This document shows, in pieces, positions 12,501 through 28,982 of a stretch of 64,000 nt of DNA (position 1 is its first letter; every line of letters starts with the position of its first letter). The notes beneath the pieces were generated by a model. That model worked only from the letters and a program-made list of their open reading frames with translations. It did not search any database and was not told the DNA's origin. Both the position numbers and the translations under genes were made by a program. Origin of the DNA: Larus michahellis (lineage: Eukaryota; Chordata; Aves; Charadriiformes; Laridae); NCBI RefSeq assembly GCF_964199755.1, contig NC_133899.1:2852001-2916000 (forward strand), written 5' to 3'.

Positions 12501-14003
12501 GGACAGCAGGGGTGTATCAGGCACAGGGAATGATGGGAAACAGCAATGGTTCGAGTCACAAAAAAAATGGGAATCTCTCCTGTTACAACTGCGGGGCCAG
12601 TGGTCACAGAGCTCAGGACTGCAAACAGCCTCCGATGGATTTCAATCGACAAGGTAAAAAAGCAGGTGGAGGGACGGACGCGGGACGTGGCAGAGCGTTG
12701 CCCTTAGCCAAGGGGAATGGCTGCGGGCCCGAGGGCAGGAGGGACTCTGATGGCAGTACCATATCTTTTAATTTCTGACTTGCATAAAAAAAAAAAAATC
12801 TTGTTCTTGAAAGCTGGTGGGTTTGAGCTGGGTTTCCGAAAGTTGAAACTTATTTTTGTGCAGACCCAACACGAGGATGGGGCCCAGGTAAGGCCCTGGG
12901 TGAGCCCCGGGTGCTCTGCAGGGCTTGCACTGGTTTCTGGAGCAGGGAGAAGTTGGCACAGAGGGAGGAAGGGAGGGAGAGAAGGAGCTTCTGCAGACAG
13001 ATTGCAGAGGAATTGGTTTTGCCGCTTGTACCTTGTCATCCAGGTCGTCTTTGGTGGTAACTGCAAGTTCTCCTGGAAGTTTACAAACTGAACATCCCTT
13101 TCCCTTCCTCCCCAAAACAGTAACCTAAAGGAAGAATTACTGTTCAAATGCCTGTGAAGGTCCCGTGTTTGCTGCCGTACTTACTTTGTAGGGCGTGTTG
13201 CTTACGTGGTCACAGCACGGGCTTCTCCAGGAGAGAGTCAAAATCCTTAATTCCAGGCAGGAAACAACTGAGAGAGAAATGTTACTTTACCGAGAGCAGC
13301 TTCTAATCCCATTTTTCTTTCTTATTTGTGTTGACGTACTGTGTTGAGATAATTTGCGTGTAGCGTGGGCTTAAAAAAATAGGAATTTTTGACTGGAGCG
13401 AACAGCACTGAGATCTTGTATTTTATATTGTGTCTTGTCTGTAGCATATGTCCGTAGGTGTTTTTATGCGGTGCAGACAAGGTCTCAAGTATTTGACCAC
13501 TGTAAATTAACACGTGACTGGTTTTAAGGCAGCAATTTACAGTAGTGCTAAAATGTAATTAATTAGTGGAGTTTCTGTGGATAATATTTTGATAGTGGTC
13601 AATGGGGAAGAAGTGAGACCGTCTAGTCGGTCCTAATCCGGAGAATTCGGAACCTTCAGTCTGCTGTCTTTTGAAGCTGAATTTCATTATTTCATTTCAT
13701 TAATTAAATTTCCATTTAAACTATCCCAAACAAATTTTTTACCAGCCCTAAAACTCCATTTAAGCCGGTGACTTCTGCCCTGTGAGACTAGCCTTTGCTT
13801 TTCCCCTCCGCCAGCTGCGGGCCCGTCCGTGTCAGCCTCTTCCGCAGCTTCACCGGAACAACTCATAAGGTTGTTCCAGAAAGTTCTGAGATGTGACGGG
13901 TGTGAAAAGGTTGACGTTGCTTAATTCTTCCGTTTCCTCTCCCCCAGGTACGTTTAGGCTGAAATACGCTCCTCCCTCTGAAAGTCTCGACTCCACAGAC
14001 TGA
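436..14003 (+). CDS. ZCCHC14: ZCCHC14 (zinc finger CCHC-type containing 14), 3' part, 11 coding exons
   Basis: Coding exons are 436-509, 3320-3391, 3602-3711, 5595-5689, 5785-5839, 7309-7582, 8916-9007, 10417-10544, 10945-11085, 11172-12653 and 13948-14003. All have AG/GT borders and join in one frame for about 858 codons before TGA. The first exon starts mid-codon, so the 5' exons lie outside the window. The protein matches vertebrate ZCCHC14. Exons 436-5689 encode what is likely a PX-like fold. A SAM domain of the Smaug type follows (from 7511 to 9007), then a Ser-rich segment. A long disordered region in the large exon ends in a zinc knuckle C-X2-C-X4-H-X4-C at 12581-12622, and the last exon gives a short conserved tail. 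In human cells ZCCHC14 is a cytoplasmic RNA-binding protein that recruits the TENT4A/B poly(A) polymerases to stem-loop RNAs (literature knowledge). The neighbours MAP1LC3B and FBXO31 support the identity. Confidence 0.96.
510..3319 (+). other. ZCCHC14 intron
   Basis: AT-rich intron of 2.8 kb. The only structure noticed is a 26-bp two-copy tandem repeat at 2534-2587. No gene or recognisable transposon seen. Confidence 0.85.
2534..2587. repeat. 26-bp perfect tandem duplication
   Basis: The unit gatccatgggcc...gcctcga occupies 2535-2560 and is repeated without mismatch at 2561-2586. The perfect match points to a recent slippage or patch duplication. Confidence 0.95.
3320..3391 (+). CDS. ZCCHC14: ZCCHC14 coding exon 2 in window
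   Basis: 72 nt, 24 whole codons, reading VLWSDSSVT...TEFISK. The acceptor is cttcctaag and the donor gtaaag. It continues the PX-like region; both borders fall between codons, so skipping would keep the frame. Confidence 0.94.
3602..3711 (+). CDS. ZCCHC14: ZCCHC14 coding exon 3 in window
   Basis: Reads LSQLYPEENLEKFIPCLAG and on to SDL plus two bases of an Arg codon. The acceptor is ccacctttag and the donor gtatgc. Closely similar to the human LCQLYPEENLEK segment. Confidence 0.94.
5595..5689 (+). CDS. ZCCHC14: ZCCHC14 coding exon 4 in window
   Basis: Completes the Arg codon and reads YLAPLPSHVVKNDHVRKFF, then a Ser/Gln-rich stretch. The acceptor is catgcag and the donor gtaagt. It ends the PX-like region. 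Confidence 0.94.
5785..5839 (+). CDS. ZCCHC14: ZCCHC14 coding exon 5 in window
   Basis: A short 55-nt exon encoding PGNPSLYKVGTTLGTSG. The acceptor is tttttag and the donor gtgaaa. The reading frame joins the flanking exons without a break. Confidence 0.9.
7309..7582 (+). CDS. ZCCHC14: ZCCHC14 coding exon 6 in window (start of SAM domain)
   Basis: Reads PICGVAGIQSSQ, a Ser/Ala/His-rich linker, then QEQNGILDWLRKLRLHKYYP from about 7499, which opens the SAM domain. The acceptor is attttgcag and the donor gtaggg. It ends on a whole codon. Confidence 0.95.
8916..9007 (+). CDS. ZCCHC14: ZCCHC14 coding exon 7 in window (end of SAM domain)
   Basis: Encodes FLSLTEEDLNKFESLTMGAK and the basic helix KKKLKTQLELE, the C-terminal half of the SAM domain. 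The acceptor is ctttacaag and the donor gtaagt. This basic face contacts RNA hairpins in Smaug proteins. Confidence 0.96.
9008..10416 (+). other. ZCCHC14 intron
   Basis: A 1.4-kb intron with a locally GC-rich patch near 9600-9830. Short open frames there show no recognisable protein. Nothing else seen. Confidence 0.8.
10417..10544 (+). CDS. ZCCHC14: ZCCHC14 coding exon 8 in window
   Basis: Encodes EKSEKRCLNPTTPSSVTSS and on to SIRGNHAA. The acceptor is accctctag and the donor gtaaga. A linker after the SAM domain with no known fold. Confidence 0.94.
10945..11085 (+). CDS. ZCCHC14: ZCCHC14 coding exon 9 in window
   Basis: Encodes ELRVDVDQPAHPLPREGSSS, a Ser run, and EESSDSAEENER. The acceptor is acctgcag and the donor gtaagc. 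The Ser/acidic composition resembles the human exon and suggests phosphorylation, which is inference. Confidence 0.95.
11172..12653 (+). CDS. ZCCHC14: ZCCHC14 large coding exon 10 in window, with CCHC zinc knuckle
   Basis: A 1,482-nt exon starting at LEIHLDGSEKEKPVMLLNHF, mostly low-complexity Ser/Pro/Thr/Ala sequence and probably disordered. It carries a run of 13 Ser then 6 Gly codons at 12077-12133, and HHHHHHQQQQ near 12168-12200. Near the end, CYNCGASGHRAQDC (12581-12622) is a textbook CCHC knuckle for single-stranded nucleic acid. The acceptor is tgtccctag. The donor gtaaaa at 12654 is weak, and the frame stays open past it to 12778. Confidence 0.96.
12077..12200 (+). repeat. ZCCHC14: Trinucleotide-encoded Ser/Gly/His/Gln homopolymer tract in ZCCHC14
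   Basis: AGC/AGT codons give 13 consecutive Ser (12077-12115), followed by six GGN Gly codons. After a short linker come six His (CAT/CAC) and four Gln (CAG) codons. The human protein, as I remember it, has only a few Ser and Gly here, so the tract looks expanded. Mostly pure AGC units make it prone to slippage. Confidence 0.9.
12654..13947 (+). other. Last ZCCHC14 intron, with in-frame read-through segment
   Basis: Flanked by gtaaaa and cccccag. The first 125 bases stay in frame with the upstream exon and end in TGA at 12776-12778, followed by a run of A at about 12787-12798. The rest holds nothing recognisable. Confidence 0.85.
13948..14003 (+). CDS. ZCCHC14: ZCCHC14 terminal coding exon
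   Basis: The acceptor is ctcccccag. The exon completes a Gly codon and reads TFRLKYAPPSESLDSTD then TGA, nearly identical to the remembered end of human ZCCHC14. It lies 1.3 kb from the previous donor. Confidence 0.95.
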
Positions 14004-17000
14004 TGTTTTATCATCTGGCGAGAAAAATACTGTAAGCCATGGAGATATAAGGAGATTGAACTACAAAACTGAGACGTCCAGTTGCTGTTAAGCTTAATGT
14101 ATTTTTTAATCCAAAGGTGCTTTACTTTATTAGACTAGGTAGAAAATCTAGCTTAGGGGTGCGTCAAACCCATTTTTGATTGCCAAATTCAAGCTTGGAT
14201 CTTGTTGTTGGAACTTCTGACCGCGTGTCACGGGCCCGATGCGTGCTGGAGCTGGATGGATGGTGGAGCTGGGCAGCTGCATTTTCTGTTGCAAATACGA
14301 CCACCGACGGACTTTTTTTTTGCCGGAGAATGTTGCCATATGTGGACTTTCTAAGGTGAAACGTCAAACTCCAGGGCAGCTACATTCTGAAGTGGAAGCT
14401 GGAGGCTGAAGGTAGGAGCGGCCGTTTGCCGGAAGGACTTTGGCGCCCCTGGGCTAGGTAAAATGTCTACTTTTTTTCAAAAGTGATCAGGCACTAATCT
14501 CTGGGATTTTTAAGGATTGCACTACAGAAGAATGTAAAACTCTTCAAGCTTTCTGCACTTTTAGCAGACGGTGTCACTCTGAGACCAGTGCAAGAGGCAA
14601 AGAAGTTCCAACTTTTAAAAATTGGCACCAGCAGGCTACGTGACTTAACGACACAACACAAACCTTAAGTCAGTCTCTCCGTTCCCTTCCAAAAGAACAC
14701 ACACGGCAGTTTCGGTTCCTTCCGGAAACAAACTTGTGCTTCGTTGTCTCACTGATTACTAGATAGTGCTGGGCTCCCAGCGGCGGAATAAACTTAGTGT
14801 CCAAGGGTCCAAGTCCCAGAGACTCCAGAGGCATAAAGGCTTCAAGGATCTTTTCCTGTAATACACAAAACAAACCTTTACGTCCTGTTACTGTACATAG
14901 GTCTCTTTCACAGAAACCTTATTATTCTGCTTTTGTAAATGAATTTTAAACCATCCTTTAAAAAAAAAAAAAAAAAAGACCAACTCTGGCAGCAGAGTTT
15001 GTAAGCTTTTGCTTTACTTTATATAAAATAAACCCTTTGACTCCTACCCCAAGGCTTTTGCTACAGGATTCAGACGTGGTAGAAGTCAAACATGTAAAAG
15101 GTAGTAAACTTCATTATTATCAAGACTTTGAAGGATTTATCGTCAGCCTCCTTCGTTGCAATAGATTGTAGATGACTAGCTTTGGTGTTAACTACTTAGC
15201 GTACATAATTTGTGGGTGACAAATCTAAATTAGGACTTGAGAGGAAGCCAAACAAATCTCGAACTGCTAATTTGAAACAGTTTGGTCCTGTCTGGTTGCA
15301 AGAAGATACTAATCCTCATGGCTCACCCGAGGAATTTGACAGCGTCAAATGGGTGAGGCCTTCTCCTTAAAAATGTCTGACAGAGAGATATTTGCATATT
15401 GTAATTTGGAAGACACCTTTAAAGTCTGAAGCCTTGTTTACACTTGGAGGTATTTCTTACACCGGTTTAGACCACACCAGGAGGAGCAGTGTGTGTGGTG
15501 GCGCAGCTGGCCTTGGCTGGGAAGCCAGGGAAGCCGTACCCGAGGAGGAGGTTTGGAGGCGGCGCGGAGCTCCCCGAGGAGATGGGCCTTAGCCGAGGAA
15601 TGGCAGCGTGAGGGGGAAACGCGGTAGCTTTGACAGCCGAGACCTTCCTGGACCCACCGTCATAGGAAAGAAATGTTCTGGGCCATCCTTCGGGCGGGGG
15701 GGCGGGCGTCAGCCTCGCCGGGGAGGCAAGCGGGAGAACGGAGCATCACCGGAGAGAGATGGCCAGACGCCAGGCTCGGTCCAGGGAGCGATCTGCAGCT
15801 CAATAGCGCGTTCGGCTCCGTGGAAACCAAAATCTAAATTTGCCTAACGTTTGGCTTAAAAAAAAAAAACAAAAACAAAAACAAAAACCCAAAACAATAG
15901 ATTTAATTTTGCTTCCTATGCAATGAAAAAAAATCAAAAAACGAATCCGATTTGTGTGTTCCCCGCCCAGCCCAGCCCAGCCGCTGTATCGCGCACCCTG
16001 GTGACAGGCGGCTGCGCGCTCTGCCGGCGTCGGAGGACGTTACCCCTCTCCCGAGGAACAGCCTTCAGACCCACAACACTAAAGCGATGAAAACTGACAA
16101 TGCAATTTACTTTGCCTTAATGAGCTTGAGACAATGGTAGGAACAATCTGTCATACTGTATTACGCTGAAGGAAACGTGCAGTTTTCAGTGACGACGTTT
16201 ACGATTTACAGCTTTGAGGGTCTCTCCAGTGGCCTGGAACATGTGCTGAAAGCCAAACCTTAACCTTTAATTTTTTTTTTTTTTTTTTCACTTTTTTTAA
16301 ACAATATTTTAAAACTGAATTGTATTTAAAAAAAAAACAAACTGTATTTCAACACACGTGCAAGTGTTAAAAACCCTCTCAAAAGAGCAAAAATCAACAG
16401 CAAAAAAAAAAAAAAAAAATAATTTCTGTACCAGTTGCATTTTGTTTTAACGCCCACAGCTGGGCTCACAGTCTCGTCTAATCTTCATCACAGAGTCGAA
16501 ACCGTAACGAAAGGACTGTAAAACTGAACTTCTGTCCAGCAAACTGTTTCATTCCATTCTTCAGAGCTTTCTTTGGGATTGTTTCCTTTGTGTAAAAGTT
16601 AAGGCTGATGTTTCTTCGAGTGGCTTATGTGTACTTTTAGGGTAACGTTTTGAAATGGTGAAGTCTGGTTTTTAGAGTAAGTTCAAATTCAGAAGTCGTG
16701 AGTACCTTAAAGCAACACGAGTGCGAGAGAGAAACGATCGCAGAGCCCGCAGCAATGGCAGCGCCTTCCCTAAATCGGAGCGAGCTGCGGCTCCAGATCT
16801 GCTAGTGAACGCCGTCCGCTTTGTACCACGAACAACCAAAGCTGGTAAGTCCGAGCAGAGCACTTTAGTTCCATAAAATAATCCTTACTCTGTTTCTAAA
16901 AAGGCACAAATCCATCTTTCCCCCCCAAGAAAAGTAAGGCAGCTTCTTTTAGAATAGTACTTCCAGCTTCACGGGCTGAAAGAACCAGTTCTTAAAACCT

Positions 17001-17410
17001 ATTTTTATACACTGAAAGATGGAGATTTCAAAGAATGCTATTTATTCCTGTCTTTGTCCTGAAAGTAGAAAAAGAATTAGTTCTCAAAATGGATTTCACT
17101 GTGGAATAGAAATGATTTTTAAGCGTAAGACGGAAGGGAATCCCAAGTCATCTCCCTGCAGGGGCACGGAGAAGTTAGCGATGAGCCGTCCCTCGGGGGA
17201 GCGAGCGACGGGCGGTGCCGTTTCAGACCTGTTTTCCATTTGGCGATGGAAACACTCGAAATAGGATGGAATCTCCGGCAAACTCCTCCTCGCGCTGGCA
17301 GTCTGCAAATTAAGCATTAATAAATAGGCCAGGCTCGACGCTAAACAGCAGGAGAGCGAAGAGGGAAGCCTCACTGTAGCAAGCGAGGTATTAATCAGAG
17401 AGTTCCACAA

Positions 17411-17572
17411 TACTTTTCCTTAAAATAACGCGTCACACTCCAGTTTTTGCGGAACTTTTTCATAGCAGGGCCATTAAATCTTGGCAAAATTTACTTTTCC
17501 TTAAAATAACGCGTCACACTCCACTTTTCGCGGAACTTTTTCATAGCACGGCCATTAAATCTTGGCAAAATT
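17411..17572. repeat. 81-bp tandem duplication in ZCCHC14 3' UTR
   Basis: The units 17411-17491 and 17492-17572 differ at only three positions that I can count (agttttt/acttttc, gcaggg/gcacgg). Both carry cgcgtcacactcca and end ttggcaaaatt. Confidence 0.95.
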
Positions 17573-18195
17573 AAACACCAGACTTCCAAAAAGAACGGTC
17601 TAACGCTAGACCTTTACCATTCCACCAAAATTCTGTTTCACGCTATTTCTCGCTGGCAAGCTTCAGGGCGAAGGTACTCAAAAATTGAAGGTAATCTGTG
17701 GTACCGGGCAGAGCGACCAGAGCACCGCTCCTCCCCAAAATACAAATGACACGGTCTGAAAGCCCCGCCGATGGGTTCGCCGCCTGTTTGTTTATTGGAG
17801 GTCCCGGACGCTGGGAGCTGTGGAGTCGGGGTAGGCTAGAACACCTCGGCAATGAGATGGACGTGGGCGAAGCCGGACAGAAATCCACTCCACGGAGCGC
17901 TCGCAAGTCTTTCGCTGGCAGAGGTGCCCCCGCCCGCCACCATCTCCTGTGAGAAACCCTTGGAACCACCCCTTTGCTCTCTTAAATTTTTCTTACGTGA
18001 GCAAGAAACGCGTTGGTACGGAAGCAGAAAGCAGATCCTGCGTGTTTTCAAGTGCAGATTAACAGCTTCTCTTGGACATAACTTTCCACTAGGAATGAAG
18101 GAAACTCCTGCTCCCATTTGAGCCATTTCTTTTACTTCGGTCAATTCTAGTATTACAAATTGTGCATGTAACTTTATAAATATTTTAAATAGTTT

Positions 18196-18203
18196 TGTAA
18201 ATA
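18196..18203 (+). promoter_or_regulatory. Candidate Pumilio recognition element in ZCCHC14 3' UTR
   Basis: TGTAAATA fits the PUF-protein consensus UGUANAUA exactly and lies about 150 bases before the distal poly(A) signal, a common position for functional sites. Binding is inference. Confidence 0.4.
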
Positions 18204-18344
18204 TTTAATATTCAGCTAATTTGATTTTGAATTGTAAATGTCAAGTATTCTGGTATTGGGATTTTTATGTTTTATTATACTTTGTTAAAAGTAAAATTGT
18301 ACATTTTTAGAATGTTTTTATCTGAGTAAATTTAATGTATGGAA

Positions 18345-18350
18345 AATAAA
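18345..18350 (+). terminator. ZCCHC14: Distal poly(A) signal of ZCCHC14
   Basis: A canonical AATAAA sits in an AT-rich end region, followed within 40 bases by a long T run typical of a downstream element. Cleavage is expected near 18365. Confidence 0.75.
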
Positions 18351-18366
18351 GAGTTAAACAGAATCC

Positions 18367-19515
18367 CTTTGGATTTTTATTTTTTTTTTTTTAATTTAAA
18401 GGGGCTTCATCTGTGTGTGGAGGCTTCATCTGTGTGTGGAGGCTTCTCCAGCTTGGCAGTTACCAGGGATTTTTGGTTTTAATTCCCTTTATTACTTTTG
18501 CTGTCTCTCCACCCACAGCCGTCTGCAGGTGAATCACGGATCTATTACAGCGCTCGCAATCGCTCTCCTCTCCTGGACTCAGCTCCCGCCTCGGGAAGCA
18601 CTTGCTGTTTGTCACTGAGCGCGGCGGTGGCGGCGGCCGGACTCCAGCTGCCCCCCACCAAAGCTGGTACCTGGTTTTCCAGGGAATGGGAAAGATGCGC
18701 AGGGAGGATTTACGCCCTGATCCGCAGGAAGGCAGAAGCCCAGCCTCCGGACACCGCTCTGCTGCCTCGGCTCGCCCCTCGCGCAGGGGAAGGGGACGGC
18801 TGCGCTGACTGCAGAGGAAGCCTCCGGTGAGGGTAAGAAAAAGGAAGGGCCACCTCGCTGTGTCCTTAAACCTTTTGTGGCCGGTGCCTGGGGTCGCTCC
18901 GGAGGAGCAGACGCAGCACCAGGATTCTGAATCTTTGAGAGGTCGGTTGAGCAGGAACAGAAACAAATCGGGGATGTGGAAAGCCATCCGTGTGCCCCGA
19001 TCCGTTCCCATCTACAAAGCAGAACGTTTTACAGGGCCATTACAGCCAAAATTCCTCCTTGTGGAGGGTGGGAGCTCCCACTGCGAGCTGTTGATGACCA
19101 TCAGCGTCAGAGGTTTCAGTACAGGCGTCTAGTCGTTGTCAGCAGGAGCTGGTTCACCACCTTGTGCGTCCTGAAGCAGGTGGAACAGACCTCTCTGTGC
19201 CCTTCCCTACAGAGATTCGATCTAAGAAAGCCGTCTAGAAATAACCACGCAAGCCGTAATTAAGTTGGGATGTAATCCATCCATATCAGCACTGTATTAA
19301 TTTTAAAAAAGCAACATTTGTACAGGAATATCAGTCAATCACGTTGTAATTACAAGTATGGTTGTCAGTTATGAGTTAAACAATTTCTTACACGAACAAA
19401 ACTAAACATAGAACAAGCTGCATTTAGAAGTTTACGTTGGAGTAAAAACACAGAGAACAATAAAAAAAAAATCGGAAGTAAGCATTGTGAACGAGATGCA
19501 TGCAAAGAGGTGTAG
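18367..19515. other. Intergenic gap between convergent ZCCHC14 and MAP1LC3B ends
   Basis: About 1.1 kb. It starts with a T-rich tract and a 19-bp tandem repeat (18403-18440), then a GC- and CpG-rich patch at about 18480-18900, then AT-rich sequence. Open frames on both strands in the GC-rich patch encode nothing recognised. Confidence 0.7.
18403..18446. repeat. 19-bp tandem repeat, two full copies plus a partial
   Basis: The unit ggcttcatctgtgtgtgga is at 18403-18421 and 18422-18440, followed by a further ggcttc. Confidence 0.93.
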
Positions 19516-19535
19516 GTAGGTACAAATTGTACACC

Positions 19536-19541
19536 TTTATT
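19536..19541 (-). terminator. MAP1LC3B: Distal poly(A) signal of MAP1LC3B
   Basis: AATAAA on the minus strand followed by a GT-rich stretch (GGTGTACAATTTGT), a good downstream element. Taken as the likely main gene end. Confidence 0.55.
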
Positions 19542-20734
19542 GAGCTAGAGTGCCAAGACGCAGTAGTATTGCTTCTTTTTTCCCCCCGTTATAGTAAGTT
19601 AGCTTCCAGTAACAGATGTAGTTAGTTCACAGACACATAATATACAAGAGTAATCTCATCCTGCTACACTTCACTTGACAACGACTCTAGAGGAAAAACA
19701 CAGGTCCTACGAGATACCTTTCCTCTGCACAGGCTGCCTCCCTGCTCAGGACAGTAGTGACACCGACATCTTCCAAACCCCATGCAAGTGGCAGGAGACT
19801 TCAGTGATGGAGGAAAAAAAATAAAATAGCATTTGTTCATCAACTCTCGACAGCAACTCACTCCTGGACCTGAGCTGCTTCTAAAAGCGGTTTGCCCTGA
19901 CCCCCCCCACCCCCCCACCCCCGGTGGTAACATGCAAAACAAGCGAGAGACTGGTTAGGCAGTGCGGGTTGGTAATTCCAGTGGCGTGTCCGAGTCCGAT
20001 GGTGGTACGGAGGTGTGTACAACAAAGCCGTTCGCGTCGGAGGCCTTTGAGCGCACCCGCCCTGCCGAGGAGATGGAGACGGGGCGGACAGGCGCTGCTC
20101 CTGTCTCAGATTGCACTAGCCCGATTCAGGCTGGCTGCAGCCATCGGCACAGCCCCGAGTGCTGGCAGCAGGGTCCCTCCGCTGCCTTCTCCCAGCAAGG
20201 GAACGGCAAACCTCCAGGCTGGGGGGAATCATCTTTTGGAAGCGAGCCCGTGTGAACAACAGTGCTTCACCGAACGCACAGGGATTGGAAATTCGTAACA
20301 GACCGGCGTTTATTTCAGTGTTACCTGTCCAGGTGTGTATTTTACAGTTAAACACTTCCTAAAACTACAATAAAGCTGTGGTGTTTGGTATGAGTACTTC
20401 AGAAACTGGCACCATTCCTGAATTGGTGGTGCCACAAAAAAACAGAAACAAAAAAAAAAGAGTTGTACTCCCCCAGCTCACCCCAAGCACTTGCCTTAAC
20501 TCACTGCAGCACTGACATGAGTCTCACGGAGCTGCAGAAGACAAGGCTCCGCCTTGGAACATTAAAACATATTTGCTCTCATGAGAAGCCTTCCCATTTG
20601 TGTTTTTTTGTTTTTTTTTTTTTAAAAAAAAAAGGTTTAAGGAATCATAGGGAGATTTTCCAGAAAACTGTCACACGAAACACTTTAGCTCCTCCCTGGT
20701 GCCTGTTTGCTTGTTAAAGTCAATCGAGTGTCCC

Positions 20735-20740
20735 TTTATT
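20735..20740 (-). terminator. MAP1LC3B: Proximal poly(A) signal of MAP1LC3B
   Basis: AATAAA on the minus strand about 285 bases after the stop codon. It would give a short message. Confidence 0.5.
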
Positions 20741-21024
20741 TGCAATTGTCACATGCACAATTGGGTTCCATTCATCAAGTCCAGAAATGTAAATGTGCCT
20801 GTGTGGGATATTACAGCAGGTTTCAAAGCTGGAGGTGCTCGTCTGTACTGTTTAATAGTCACAAACAAGGCAAGGTAAGATGAGACACCTGCTAAAGCAA
20901 GACTATGCTAAGGTACTGAGAGCGTAGGTGACATCCGTTTCTTTCCCTGGGGTGTGTGTGGGGAAGAGTGGGGGTGACGGCCAAGGGTAAACCAAAATCC
21001 TAGGCTAGAAGCCGCTTGCGTGTC

Positions 21025-28756
<7,732 letters not shown>

Positions 28757-28862
28757 GGCGGCGGCGACGGCTCGGCCTCAGGCCCGGCGGCGGCTCTGCG
28801 CGGCGGCGGCGGACAACTGCGAGTGCCGGCGCCCGCCCCCCGCCACCACCGGCGGCTCCGCC

Positions 28863-28883
28863 GTCAGCTGACGCCGCGCGTCA
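28863..28883. promoter_or_regulatory. Palindromic E-box and paired CRE half-sites in MAP1LC3B promoter
   Basis: GTCAGCTGAC (28863-28872) overlaps TGACG (28869-28873), with an inverted CGTCA at 28879-28883. Half-sites of this kind bind CREB/ATF factors, and LC3B is known to be induced by ATF4 during stress. The E-box core is CAGCTG, not the CACGTG of TFEB CLEAR sites. Factor assignment is inference. Confidence 0.4.
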
Positions 28884-28982
28884 CGGCGGGGCGGGCACCG
28901 CCGCGGCGGCGGGGCGGGACGGGACGGGTATCCCACTGCCCCTCCGCCACCGGCCGCCTCGTCCCGCGGGGGACACGGCTGT

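Larger units (their letters stand above)
14004..18366 (+). other. ZCCHC14: ZCCHC14 3' untranslated region
   Basis: From the TGA to a probable cleavage site just past AATAAA at 18345-18350, which is followed by a T-rich stretch. An earlier AATAAA at 15027-15032 could end shorter messages. Long A runs (about 14960, 15858-15895, 16391-16428) include a CAAAAA simple repeat. There is an 81-bp tandem duplication at 17411-17572. The last 250 bases are very AT-rich and contain a Pumilio-type TGTAAATA. The length is consistent with the long 3' UTR of the mammalian gene. No convincing ORF lies inside. Confidence 0.8.
19516..21024 (-). other. MAP1LC3B: MAP1LC3B 3' untranslated region with alternative poly(A) signals
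   Basis: Minus-strand AATAAA signals (TTTATT on the plus strand) occur at 20735-20740, 20309-20314 and 19536-19541. Use of the most distal gives about 1.5 kb of 3' UTR, close to the known long human LC3B message. A very G-rich tract on the transcribed strand lies at 19901-19923. Confidence 0.65.

Noticed and set aside
14960-16428. Long A runs in the ZCCHC14 3' UTR as signs of retroposed copies
   Set aside because: No target-site duplication or processed-gene sequence precedes them; treated as simple repeats.
18460-19011. 183-codon minus-strand frame between the convergent genes
   Set aside because: No recognisable domain, no homology I can recall; overlaps a frame of similar quality on the other strand. 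Kept only as a GC-rich island finding.
20369-20374. Plus-strand AATAAA at 20369
   Set aside because: No plus-strand gene ends here; lies antisense within the MAP1LC3B 3' UTR.
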